Assembly (NCBI GenBank): GCA_900169235.1
Contig: FWCC01000124.1
Span: forward strand, 62,001 to 126,000
Direction: 5' to 3'
Source of the DNA: Zarea fungicola
Lineage: Eukaryota > Ascomycota > Sordariomycetes > Hypocreales > Cordycipitaceae
DNA length: 64,000 nt
Part shown: positions 36,707 through 47,559 of the stretch, one piece after another
How positions within the stretch are numbered: the first letter of the stretch is position 1
Layout: each line of letters starts with the position of its first letter
Translations under genes and position numbers: made by a program
Notes under the pieces: generated by a model
What the model was told of the DNA's origin: nothing
Database searches by the model: none
Seen by the model: the letters and a program-made list of their open reading frames with translations, nothing else

Positions 36707-38154
36707 GCTAAAAGTAGAAGTGAATTTGTTAATGTGCCACCCCTAGAGGCGCGGAGTCTGGTGTTTGGTAGGCATTGACTTGGCTACGACTAAAATAACT
36801 AACTAGCCCTCCACAGCGACATTTTATTACTCTAGACCCCTCCCCAGCCATGCTTGATGGGACACATCTGATATTTTTCTCTTCTTCATTTTCATCTTCA
36901 TTTTTGCTTTGTTCTATTGACAATTCTTTCCTTGACGCAGCCTTCCCTCGACTATTTCCCCGTTGCCGATCCCTCGAGTCTGGTATCTTGGTGTTTCACT
37001 CTCGTCAGACGTCATACTGCATACTCAGCCTAGTGCGCTTGGCAGCGACTGGATTGACTCAGCGGCGCGGATTTGCAAAAAAACAGAAAAGCGAGAACGA
37101 GGCCTTGATTTGCGACAACCAACAAGTGAAATAAAAACCTGGGAGAATATTTTCATGACTGGGAAATTTTGGACTGGATTGATTTTTCCATCTTCGACCA
37201 CGCAAAAGCCCTACCGGCCCTACTTGGCAGAAAAGACTCCATTTAATACAGAACCACTTTATTCACTTACACAACAAACCATTGCTGTGCCGGAGCCTCC
37301 TCCTCTGCTGTGCAGAAACCATAACAGAGATCCGCCCGGTCCGGACCACGCCTTCTTCTTCTAGAAGTTCCAGCGTCTCCGGTGCAACGAGTCAGCGCCA
37401 ATTTGGGGCGATTCGACTCCAATTACAGAAGGGGTTGAGCGCTGCCAAGCCCGCTCCAGGTACCCCTGTGCGACCCGGCAGCCTTGCTACTTACAGCGCC
37501 TCCCTCCCACGACAGGTACCGACTACCTATATTTCCAGTGGACCCTGACACTGTCGCGCCAGCCAGTCTACCCTTTCCCCACCCAGTTACTGAGGACATC
37601 AGGCCCACGAGCCGGTTTCGCAGGTTGGCAGCTGGTTTCAGCACCTACCATTGGCTGACCGAAGCTCAACCACGCCGCTGCCTAGCTACCTGAGGGCCCT
37701 CCATTCCCGCCAGCCAAACGGAGGTCCGCTCTGGTGTAATTCTCACTGAAGGCGTCCGCTGAATCCGCCTTGCTCGCCCAGTTCGGTGCTGTCGGTATCC
37801 CTACGCCGACCTAGCGCCCCGTATTCGCCAACCAACCAACTTTTTTTTTTTTTCTTTTTGCGCGCGCCGCCGACGCCCAGATCCGGGCCTTCGCTCAAGA
37901 TATGCCTTCAGCAGTGTTGATTGCTCAAGCTGGTGTGTAATCCATCCATCACTCCTATTTTCCCCAACTTTACTCCATTTCTCTTCTATCTACAAATTCA
38001 TTTCCTTGCTTTTCTTTCATCATTTTCTCCCCCTCCTTCTCAACAGACAAGACTATAGACCATTTCTACTTACACTGCTCTTCTTTCCTTTTACCCTTGG
38101 CACACAGACCTGGGCCGCCGTTTAGCACAACAGTCATCCTTGGCCAAGCTTGCC
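36707..38154 (+). promoter_or_regulatory. Promoter and long leader of the PFK-2/FBPase-2 gene
   Basis: Contains CT-rich tracts, a T-rich run near 37841-37859, and a 12-codon upstream ORF starting at 37902 and ending in TAA at 37938-37940. A GTGTGT donor inside the uORF and an acceptor-like CTCAACAG at 38040-38047 suggest an optional 5' UTR intron. If unspliced, the uORF could damp translation. All of this is inference. Confidence 0.4.
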
Positions 38155-40175
38155 ATGAACAACCATCTCGCCTCTTCGCCACCAAACTCGCTTTCGCCCA
38201 CCACTTCCGAGCCTGATCAGCCACTTGCTGTTCAGAAACACAAGAAAGATGTAGTCTTCGCACAACTGCCTCCACCTGCCACTGCCATGGCTAGCGTTGT
38301 GCGCGCCATGAACGACTTGACAGAGACGCCAACCATGCCACGCAGCGTCAGCTCGACTGCGCCAAGTTCTCCTCGAATGTACGTCTGCCCACTCCCCCCT
38401 CGTCTTGTTGGACACGGATCTTTTTTGTCACATCTAAGCTCTGAATTTTTTTTTGTCCAAAAATCCACTATAAGCCTTCTAACAATTATTGTAGTCCTCC
38501 ACATCGTCAAAATTCCGGCAGTCAAACGCCGCGAGTTCGCCCACATGCCACCACCCTCAATATCCCAGGCATGACAAGATCGCGCGTATCTCCCGATGGA
38601 CGAATTCCCCAGCGAGACGTTGCCGCCAAGCTCGTCATAATCATGGTTGGATTACCCGCTCGTGGCAAGTCCTACATCACAAAGAAGCTCCAGCGCTACC
38701 TCTCTTGGCAGCAGCACTCGGCCAGAATCTTCAATGTTGGCAACAGACGGCGAAACGCTGCTGGAATCCGGGTAGCAGCGCAGCCCAGGCTCACACCAGA
38801 GCCGTCACGCCTCGATGGGCCGGTTCATGCTGCCTCAATTCTTCTCAACGGCCACCCTGCGCCAATGGACGACACTCCCACTGACCTCGACTTGAATGAT
38901 GCCGAAAACCAAATGGATCAGTCGGCCAAGTTTTTCGACCCCAAGAACCAGCGCGCATCTGCTATGCGTGAACAGGTTGCGATGGAGACCCTTGACGAGC
39001 TGCTTGACTACCTTCTCATCCAAGGCGGCTCTGTTGGCATTTTCGACGCCACCAACAGCACCATTGAACGCAGACAGCACATTGTTAATCGCATTAGAGA
39101 ACGCGAGCCCAAGCTTGGTATTCTATTTATCGAGAGTATCTGCAGAGATCCTCTTCTTTTGGAGGCCAATATGCGACTTAAGCTCTCAGGCCCCGACTAC
39201 CGCGACAAGGATCCCGTCAAGTCTCTGGAAGATTTCAAGAACCGTGTTGCCGCGTATGAGAGTGCCTATGTTCCCCTCGGAGAGTACGAGGAACAGAACG
39301 ACATGCAATACATCCAAATGGTTGATGTTGGTAGAAAGCTAGTTCAGCACAGATTAAAGGGCTTCCTGAGCGGTGGCATCAGCACCTATTTGTCAAGCTT
39401 CAACCTTGCTCCGCGCCAAATTTGGATGACACGGCACGGCCAGAGTGTCGACAATGAGCTCGGCAACCTAGGTGGCGATTCACCTCTGACTGAGCGTGGC
39501 CATTGCTACGGCCAGGCTCTCTATCGATTCATTACTCAAAAGCGGAAAGAGTGGATTATGGAGCAAACAAGCAAGATGAGGCAAGCGACATTCCCCCCAC
39601 TTCCCGGTGACAATACGCCTCCTTACCCAGACATGGATAAAGAGCTGGATGAGAAGAACTTTTGTGTCTGGACATCGATGCTTCAACGCAGTGCTGAGAC
39701 TGCCGAGTACTTTGAAGCAGATGATGATTACGACGTGAAAAACTGGGAGATGCTCAACGAATTAAACACTGGCCAGTTTGAAGGCATGACGTATGCAGAA
39801 ATTGCCAGCAAACATCCCGAAGAATTTCATAAGCGCTCCGAGGACAAGCTCAACTATATTTACCCAGGCGTTGGCGGCGAAGGCTACCTTCAGGTTATTA
39901 GTCGTCTCCGCGACATGGTTCGCGAAATTGAACGCATCACTGACCATGTCCTCATAATTGGACACCGCTCTGTCTGTCGCGTTCTGATGGCCTACTTCAT
40001 GGACCTCACCCGCGAAGACATTACTGATATGGATATCCCTCTGGGCATGCTCTATTCGATTGAGCCTAAGCCTTATGGCATTGCTTTCCATGCCTACCGA
40101 TATAATGAGGAAGCGAGCTGGTTTGACGAACTCTCCAACTACAAGCCACAGAAAGCTGCCCGCGGCACCGTTTAG
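38155..40175 (+). CDS. 6-phosphofructo-2-kinase / fructose-2,6-bisphosphatase
   Basis: Two exons, 38155-38378 and 38495-40175 (634 residues); the intron has GTACGT, CTAAC and TTGTAG. The N-terminal 100 residues are Ser/Pro-rich and likely regulatory. The kinase half has the P-loop GLPARGKS at 127-134, FNVG, and FDATNSTIERR. An unusual insert of about 50 residues follows FNVG, where other enzymes continue with YRR. The phosphatase half has RHGQS with the phospho-accepting His at about 389, Glu in FEGMTYAE, and the second His in GHRSVCR, so FBPase-2 activity looks intact. This is unlike yeast Pfk26, whose phosphatase His is lost. The enzyme sets fructose-2,6-bisphosphate, the main switch between glycolysis and gluconeogenesis. 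The balance of its two activities cannot be read from the sequence. Confidence 0.92.
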
Positions 40176-41181
40176 GAGAGCTGGGCCGCGGCTGCAAAGC
40201 TGGTTTCACTTTCACGAAATGTACAACATATGGACCTCAAACAAGACGAGGTTAAGGGGTAAAGGAGTTGTTTTCCTGTCATTTTTGGACGAACGGATAA
40301 TTTTGTATTTGAGACTGTCTTTTCCTTTTTAGAGAGGTGGTGGCGACAAACAAGTTTTCGCAAATCGGTGCCCCAGAGCGAGCTGCAAGGACAAAGGGCA
40401 AAACAGAAGACAAACGATCAACGCTGCATATATGCAAACAAGTGCAAACAAAATATGCACTACATCCTCCCGCCTCCTACGAAAACCGACTTTAGACCCT
40501 CCCACGACAGATATGTGGGAAGCAAATTATGATACCAAACGGCGTTGCTTGTTTTTTTTATTCAGCCTTCTGTTCCCTTGTTTTTATTGCAGCCAATTAG
40601 ATTTGCAGGCAAAAAGGTCATCTTTCTAGAAAAGGACCCGGGAACTTTTAGTGTTTTGTTCTGTTTTGTTAACTTTTTTACGTGCCTTATACTGTGGGCT
40701 TTGGGGACCCGGTTAATTTCTTTTTCCTATAGCGATCTTTATCTATGACCATAACGATTCCTGACGGTTTATGAAGCTTCTGGACTTTGGCCTTGTCTCC
40801 CAGCAAGCTACGTACTCTTAGCGAAACAAACTGTGTATAATATGACATCTGTGTCGGAGAAGAGCCTTGCTGTCCCGTTGTTCATGTCTGCGTCTGGTGA
40901 ATTCTTAATGATTTTATAAAAGTCAAGGAACTGAGCCCATTTATTCCATCAGGCCGATATAAGTGGTTGCTTTGCAATTTTTACTCAAGTTTTCACCCAT
41001 GAATTTGTTGAAACACCTCCTAAATAAGTTGCAAATTAAATAAAAAGAAGCCTTTGGTCTTTCTGTTCTCATACAAATAACGCCATGCCATGCAAAATGA
41101 TATCCCAGCCATCAATCCCAAATAGCTTTTTGCGGTAACCAGACACAAAAAAGAACCAGAAAATTTTCAAATTCGGTTCCT
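40176..41181. other. Convergent 3' intergenic region
   Basis: Between the 3' ends of the PFK-2/FBPase-2 and Sof1 genes. T-rich, no gene seen. Confidence 0.5.
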
Positions 41182-42519
41182 TTACTTTTGTCTCGCCAGC
41201 ACCATCTTTTCTCTCGCGCTCTGCCGCTTCTCAAACTGCTTCCTGGTGTGCTTGCGTTCATTCTCCTCCTTTCTCTTGATGCTCTTGAGCTCGTCCTTCT
41301 TAATCTCCGTCGCCTTCTTGACCACGGTGGGAATGTGGCGATGGCGTCTGATGCGGCGAATCTCGGGCATGTGGCCGTAGCGCTCAACCAGGGCGTCGTT
41401 GTACTCGAGGGCCTGGCGCTGGCGGGCGGACTTGATGCCCTCGCGCTGCGAGGCGTTGGCGCGCCACAGCCGGATGTTGCCGTCGTCGGAACCCGAAAGG
41501 ATGTACTTTGCGTCGGGCGTCCACCTCGAGGCCATGACGCGCTGCATCCGCTTGGTGTGGTAGACGTCGCGCGAGTGTCCGCCGTCGCGCGTCCACAGGC
41601 GCACGGTGCGGTCCCACGACGCCGTGACGAGCTCCTGGCCGGTCGGGGAGAACTCGACGTCCATGACGGCGGCAACGTGGTCCTTGAGGACGTTGAGGGC
41701 GCGGTCAAAGCGGCGCATGTCGAAGAGGTAGACGTTGTGGTCCTCCGAGGCCGTGGCGAGGTTGAAGGCCTCCATGGGCGACCAGGCGATGCGGTTGGTG
41801 GCGAAGCTGAGCACCGTCCGGGTGACGGGCGTCGAGGTACGGAGGTCATAGAGGACGATGCCGCGGTCGGTGGCGCACGAGGCGAGAATGGACGTCTCGA
41901 CCTGGTTAAAGGCCACGTTTGTGACGGTGTCGGTCGACGTCGGCCACTTGAGCACCTCCGGCGCGGCCGTGTGCCGCTCGAGGTCGTAGACGGAGATGAC
42001 GCTCGACGCGGCCGCAAAGGCACTTCGGGAGCGATGATGTGAGAGGGATGTAAAGGCGCCGGTGCCGAGCCACGAAGAGATGGGCGCTGCGTCGCTGGGC
42101 GTGTGGTATGGGTCAAAGAGCTTAACAGTGCGGTCTGCGCCGCAAGTCAGGAGCTTCTGATCGCGCGTCCACTCCATGCCCTTGACAATATTCTCGTGTG
42201 CTGTCGTATGCCACATCTCCTCTCGTCCTGCCAGCTCCCAGACCTTGACGACACCGTCACCGCTGCCACTGGCAAAGTGCTCGAGAGAGTTGGGATCCTT
42301 GGCGATGGAATAGACACCGTCGACGTGACCGCGGCCGAGTTGAGCGATAAATGGTGAAGCATGCATACGCTCGAGCTTGACCGCATTGAGGGCACGCTTG
42401 TACTCGCGGGCCCTCTCGAAGGGATGCAGCGCCGAGTCGAGGTTGCGATTCTGCTTTGATGTATCGGAGCCTGGCGCCTGCTGCGCAGCCACTGAGCGGC
42501 TGATGGCCTTGATTTTCAT
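41182..42519 (-). CDS. SOF1: U3 snoRNP WD40 protein Sof1 (DCAF13)
   Basis: Single exon, 445 residues, the same length as human DCAF13. About seven WD40 repeats fill residues 60-350; examples are GHVDGVYSIA, HENIVKGMEW, SFATNRIAWSPMEAFNLATA, DHVAAVMDVEFSPTGQELVTASWDRTVRLW and SGSDDGNIRLW (cited in parts). They are followed by the Sof1 C-terminal domain, with the conserved ERYGHMPEIRRIRRHRHIP segment, and a Lys/Arg-rich helix. Sof1 is part of the U3 processome that cleaves pre-18S rRNA in the nucleolus. The sequence is GC-rich, with strong codon preference, as expected for a well-expressed gene. It lies divergent to RPB3, with 460 bp between the start codons. Confidence 0.95.
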   Translation of the reverse strand: MKIKAISRSVAAQQAPGSDTSKQNRNLDSALHPFERAREYKRALNAVKLERMHASPFIAQLGRGHVDGVYSIAKDPNSLEHFASGSGDGVVKVWELAGREEMWHTTAHENIVKGMEWTRDQKLLTCGADRTVKLFDPYHTPSDAAPISSWLGTGAFTSLSHHRSRSAFAAASSVISVYDLERHTAAPEVLKWPTSTDTVTNVAFNQVETSILASCATDRGIVLYDLRTSTPVTRTVLSFATNRIAWSPMEAFNLATASEDHNVYLFDMRRFDRALNVLKDHVAAVMDVEFSPTGQELVTASWDRTVRLWTRDGGHSRDVYHTKRMQRVMASRWTPDAKYILSGSDDGNIRLWRANASQREGIKSARQRQALEYNDALVERYGHMPEIRRIRRHRHIPTVVKKATEIKKDELKSIKRKEENERKHTRKQFEKRQSAREKMVLARQK

Positions 42520-42979
42520 TTTGACCGGTCTTTCTAGCGTGGTATCCGAACAAAAATTTTACCAATGCCGCGCCGTATTTTTATTGTTTTTGCAAATAAA
42601 AGGTCTATTCACAATTGGGACAAAACATAACAGCCAGAATAAAGTCGGTCGGTCGTCCCTCGAAAGTTTGCTGGTGGGGATATTTTTTTCTCTTATCGGT
42701 ACACCCATGCACCCCGATAAGCAGGCGTTGTGGCTTAGTCATTTTCCGCCACAGCTGGACAGCTTTGGAGAAGACGCGCAGGCGCAAATGCTGGCGTACA
42801 AAGGTAGCCCTTGAAACGCCTGGAACAAACTCATGAAGAAAGCGGCAAGCGTCTAAGCGACGACATCACACGATATACAAGGCAGGATTTCATTAGGTCG
42901 ACAATTCTAAAACCACTTAAGTCGGCATACATCACAGAATTTCCGCAATCGCCCTCGGCGCACGCGCGCAGATCTCAGG
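42520..42979. promoter_or_regulatory. Bidirectional promoter of SOF1 and RPB3
   Basis: The 460 bp between two divergent start codons must hold both promoters. Both genes act in RNA synthesis or processing, so co-regulation is plausible. No specific motif is claimed. Confidence 0.5.
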
Positions 42980-44204
42980 ATGGACGGGATGAACTACGAC
43001 CCGATGATGATGGATGGGGAGCCCGAGCAGCCCCGGGTGAAAATCTCAGCCGTACGCACTGGCGATCCAAGCTCTATTATTCCACGTTAACTCTATGCGC
43101 GCACGATTTGCTGACTCTGACTTGTTGTTTTTCTACTGTGCTTGTTAGGCCGATAGCACAAAGGTCGATTTTGAACTATCACGAACAAATCTCCCATTTG
43201 CCAATGCTTTACGGCGCATTATTCAAGCGGAAGTGCCTACCGTGGCCATTGACCTGGTTGAAATTGAAGTCAATACATCTGTGCTCGCCGACGAGTTCAT
43301 CGCCCACCGCATGGGCCTTATCCCCCTCGACTCCAAAGGCGTCGATGAGCTCAACTTCTCCCGCGACTGCGACTGCGAGCAGTACTGCGAGCAGTGCAGC
43401 GTCACCCTTACCCTGCATGCCAAGTGCACCTCAGACGAGAACATGAAGGTGTATGCGCGTGACCTGATTGTGGACGGCCGCCACGCGAGCTCCGTGGGCA
43501 CACCGATCATCACCGATCCCGATGGTGTCGGCTGCCTACTGGCCAAGCTACGAAAAGACCAAGAACTGCGAATGACCTGCATTGCAAAAAAGGGTATTGC
43601 CAAGGAGCATGCCAAGTGGATGCCAACCTCGGCCGTAGGGTTCGAATATGATCCCCATAACAAGCTGCACCATCTGGACATGTGGTTTGAAAATAATACT
43701 GATCCCGAGAAGGAATGGTATGTCATATCGCCGTTCATATACTGCAGAAGCTATGGGTAAGGGAAAACTGACTTGTGATTTTTTGCGTTTAGGCCCAAGA
43801 GTAAATATGCTGCGTGGGAAGAGCCAGCGGCAGAGGGTGAACCCTTCGACTATGACGCAAAGCCAGAGCGCTTCTACTTCGAGGTCGAGACGTCCGGTAG
43901 TATGGAACCTGACCAAATTGTGCAGAGCGGTATTCGCGTGCTACAGCAAAAGATTGGCGCGCTACTCAAGGGTCTGGACCCGCGCAAGTATGGGGGTGAG
44001 GAGGCAGGCGCCGACTTCGACGGCCCGCGCAGCCCGGACATGAACATGGAGGGTGGTACGACGCCCTGGCAAGACGGCGGATATACGACGCCATACGGAG
44101 GGGGCAACAACACGGCATATGGCGGAGGGGGCGGTGGCAACACTGCGTATGGCGGCGGTCCGGGATACGGCACGACGCCGTATGGGCAGTCTGGGTGGCA
44201 GTAA
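42980..44204 (+). CDS. RPB3: RNA polymerase II subunit Rpb3
   Basis: Three exons, 42980-43051, 43149-43717 and 43793-44204 (350 residues). Splicing rebuilds [15 protein letters not shown] and [15 protein letters not shown], both family landmarks. The alpha-motif region is [20 protein letters not shown]. The zinc site is [10 protein letters not shown], matching the C-x-C-x3-C-x2-C of yeast Rpb3. Rpb3 pairs with Rpb11 to form the alpha-like platform on which Pol II assembles. The last 50 residues are an extension of Gly/Tyr/Thr/Pro repeats ([14 protein letters not shown]). Such tails occur in filamentous fungi but not in yeast Rpb3; the tail is disordered and of unknown role. Confidence 0.96.
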
Positions 44205-45190
44205 AGGAGGGCAAAATGTGGAGAGGAATATGATGATTGTATACAAAAAATATATCTTGGCAGAAATGGACAAGTCAAAACCGGCGTTCTAAATATTTTT
44301 ATTTCATCTTACTTTTTTCCCCTTGGGGTACTCTTTTTAGACTCCAGTGTTTCACTATAATGTTTGACTGGTTGGGTTTTCTTATAATTTTTCTTTCACG
44401 CAACCAGCGAGTTCAAGGATGTAACGATACAAGCAGCGAAGAGGCACATAGCGAATAGAAGAATGTGGATGATGTAGTCGCAGTGACGCTTTTGTTCTGC
44501 ACTTTATGGGCAACTTTCACGCTGGCCTACTGGCTTGAATTGTCTCATTTTATTCCAAAATGTTTTCAAAGTAGCTTCAACAATACGCCAAGGCCTCAAG
44601 TGTACATAGGTGGGGCTGGCAATTAAAGATGAACCTGATGCCAGCGCGCCTTGTGCAGTTTTGTCTTGGTGCACCGAGGGTCATCCTCAGTCCTTGGGCA
44701 TTACGGCCATATTTTCCCAGGCTGAGAGAAGCCATGGATAAGGCCATCGCCAAATCTTAGTTGGAATGTGTCTGGAAGCAGGGTTTGCGACGAAAGAACC
44801 AAGTCTGTGCCACAGAACTCCAGGTAATGCTTTGTCCACGGTCTTCTCAATTTTCGTTTTTATCAGATTGTCGCAGCCGAAGAGAACTCACTTTCAGCGA
44901 CTGCTGCACCATATGCTGTGACGCAAGGAAAGGGAAATAAGGCTTGTTTGAATATTGAAATTATGATTGGCACTATAGCGTGCAAATGGTGTATGGCCTC
45001 GGCGCTGTTTGGGCGTGTGCAGTTTGCGATATAGAGCATCCGCCTATGGTCATGTATACGGATGTCCAGAGTTACTGAAAATGATACAATAGGAGCCGTA
45101 GACGCATTAAGGAGATTAGATATTAAACTTGGGCAGGTATAAAACACAAAAGCAAAACCCACGGACTTATCAAAGGAAAAAGTGAATAAA
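44205..45190. other. Intergenic
   Basis: Rpb3 3' region and the promoter of the small secreted protein gene. No other gene is seen. Confidence 0.5.
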
Positions 45191-45806
45191 ATGCTTCAGT
45201 CTACTCCTGCTACTGCCTTGCTTGTGGTATATGCCACCGCCATGACTATCGCAAAGCGTGAAACCTGCTCTGGATCTGACGATAGCCGTGGTCCTTGGAC
45301 TCTTGCTATATCTGATAGCTCCTGGATCATGGAAATGGACTGTGCAGATGGTCAGGGTAACCAAAACCACACCACGATGGACCTCAATGAGTGTATTGGC
45401 AACTCCTGGGGCAAGCTAGTTTCTGGCGAAAAGTATGGCATACATTCCCCTGCCTTGTACTGACTTGCTATTCTAATTTTCTTTACCGAATTGATACTAA
45501 CAAATATGGGATGTATTCTCACCTCCTCCATAGCTTCGGGTACACTCGCGCCCACAACATGGAACCACACCCACTGAACCCTCACGGCCGCAACCCCATT
45601 ACTGTTCTCTGTGAGGACGGCCAAGAAAACCAGCCTGTATCCGAGATTGAACTACGTAAGTCAAAGGCTGCCTTAATTTAGCGTTTAATTGAGACAGCGT
45701 AACATGTGTATTGGCTGATATGAATGGGACAGACTACATCATTTGTAACGACTATGGCATCGTGCGTTGCCAGAACCAGTACGACATGCACCTCCACGGC
45801 CTATAA
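45191..45806 (+). CDS. Small secreted cysteine-rich protein, CVNH-like
   Basis: Three exons, 45191-45432, 45534-45655 and 45733-45806 (145 residues). Introns: GTATGG ... CCATAG and GTAAGT ... GGACAG. Residues 1-20 form a signal peptide (LLVVYATAMTIA), followed by a Lys-Arg pair that may be Kex2-processed. The mature part has six cysteines. The blocks WIMEMDCADG, MDLNECIGNSWGKL and later ITVLCEDG resemble the repeated strand-turn pattern of cyanovirin-N homology (CVNH) domains, which bind mannose-type glycans in fungi. The fit is only partial and some expected residues differ, so this is a guess at family. The gene sits beside an AT-rich pocket with no close neighbours, as fungal secreted or effector genes often do. 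The first donor (GTATGG) is weak. Confidence 0.6.
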
Positions 45807-46342
45807 TACCTGCTATTTGAAAAAATGCCAAAGATGTATTCGATTTATGTATAACACCTGGATTGGGCTCTTGTTGCAGCCATAAAGAGCCACGGCTTGT
45901 TGCTATTCCAATGTTAATTGTCAACAGTACCAAGCCGACAAGAAAGGTTTCAAGCAGGGTCCAGTGTGCTCTCCAAAAGTCGCTTATAAAGCATAATAGT
46001 TTAACTTAAGTTAGATTACTTAGATTATTTGGACAAATTTTATTTAATTTTGTTTAATTTTACTTTTGCTCAAGTACCTTTGCAATATCTTGTCAAGTAA
46101 ATATATATTTAGCCTACAGTTAAGTAATTATATATTGACCTACCAAGCAATAACTGACCTACATTTTTTTTTTTTGAAAACATGACCTGTAAGGCTTAGG
46201 GGTTTTGGAAAGAGAGAAAGATACTATCCATGTAAGGTACCCAAAAAACAATCAACGCCGTATCGAATGCCACATTCTATCGCAGAAAGAAATCCCATGT
46301 CACCGCATTTTATCTATCCAGCCCAATTATCAAAGTTTCTTG
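45807..46342. other. AT-rich intergenic pocket
   Basis: Very AT-rich, notably 45985-46175, with TTTAATTTTG-type runs. It could be RIP-mutated repeat remnant; no element ends are visible. Confidence 0.45.
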
Positions 46343-47559
46343 TTAAAGTTTCTTGTCGTCCATTCCCTTGGCCGCTCTATATACCTTGCGGTGCGCTTCT
46401 AGGAAGATGAATGTACAGATGGTATGCCTGAAAATAGGGTTATCAGTATTGTGTGGGGGGACTATGATGGCCATTCAACTTACGGTCCTAATCTCAAGAA
46501 ACTGGGCACCCAGCCCTTGAATACCCAGCCCATGCCTTCGGTGCGGTAAATGTCGCTAATGAGCTGTACAATGCCCTGTTTCCCCGACGAGGACATGACG
46601 CGAGTCTTGATGACGTCAATGGGGCTTGTAGCTGTCGCCGCGGCCAGACCAGCGAGAAAGGAGGCGCTGAAATGCGTTCCCAAGTTGTCGCCGAGCGGGG
46701 TGTAGTCAATCAGGAGCCGCTTAAAGGTATCATATGTGGCAAGCTGGCCGGCCGTCATGACGGCGGCGCGGCTCGCGTTGGGGAGCCAGCCCCTAAAGTA
46801 GCTCGAGAGCCCTTCCTCGCGCGCCATGCGGACCATGCCGTCGACAGCGTGCTTGTAATTTCGGCGCTCGGAGGGCGGGAGAGCGGCATCGTGCTGCATG
46901 CGCACGTTGAGGACGTCGGCAAAGTTGCCCGCGATGCCGCCGAGGAAGCCCGAGGTGATGGCCATGGCTGTCAGAGCGGGAAAGGTGGCTTTGCGGCCGG
47001 AGCGGGTGTAGCGCGTCTTGAGCTCTTCGTAGACGCCGAAGCGGACGGTAGAATAGGTGAGCTGGCGCATGAGCGAGGCCGAGATACCAGAGTAGAGGCC
47101 GCGGACACCGTCGTGGCGGAGAATCTGTACAAAGGTGCCGCTCATGTTCTTGGGGGCGTCGCCCTGCCGTGTTTGCAGTCGGACCTGTATCGCAATGGCA
47201 TGTTAGTTTCCGAATATAGCAGCAATAGACAAACAATCGGATAATTCTTTTCGGTAATCGTCGCCGGAGAGGGAATTTTTCTTCTTGCGATATGTCGTAC
47301 CTTGACTGTAAGGAGGGTCTCGGCGTTAGCAAAAAAAAAAAACGACGTCACTTGAAGGCACAACGGCGACACCGGAAGGAGGGATAATTATATACATACC
47401 CAAGTCCAATGGATGCGTTACGCAGGCAGCCATGCTGCTGGCACTGCCTCCAAACCAAAAAGGATAGCGAAATGCTGGTGCAGCTGGCGCGGCCGCCTTC
47501 TTCTTGGTCTGTCCTTGCGCCGACGACGGCCGCGAGGCCGATTCTTGAGCCGAGCTCAT
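46343..47559 (-). CDS. Mitochondrial dicarboxylate carrier with a 5-nt microexon
   Basis: Four exons, 47559-47400, 47305-47301 (TCAAG), 47184-46484 and 46427-46343; 316 residues. Three mitochondrial-carrier repeats are visible: THPLDLVKVRLQ (repeat 1), NFADVLNVRMQH (repeat 2) and TSPIDVIKTRVM (repeat 3), each with the Px[DE]xx[KRx] signature. Between them lie paired membrane helices. The Asn/Met-rich second signature and the overall spacing match the yeast Dic1 type, which exchanges malate or succinate for phosphate across the inner membrane. A non-conserved Ala/Ser-rich N-terminus of about 35 residues precedes the first helix. The 5-nt exon supplies the Val-Lys of repeat 1; without it the frame is lost. 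Branch sites GCTAAC and ACTAAC precede both flanking acceptors. Confidence 0.93.

Noticed and set aside
41112..42116. 334-codon frame inside Sof1, and the opposite-strand frame 41188-42042
   Set aside because: Shadow frames of the GC-rich Sof1 coding sequence; the Arg/Ser/Pro-rich and Val/Gly-rich composition gives them away.
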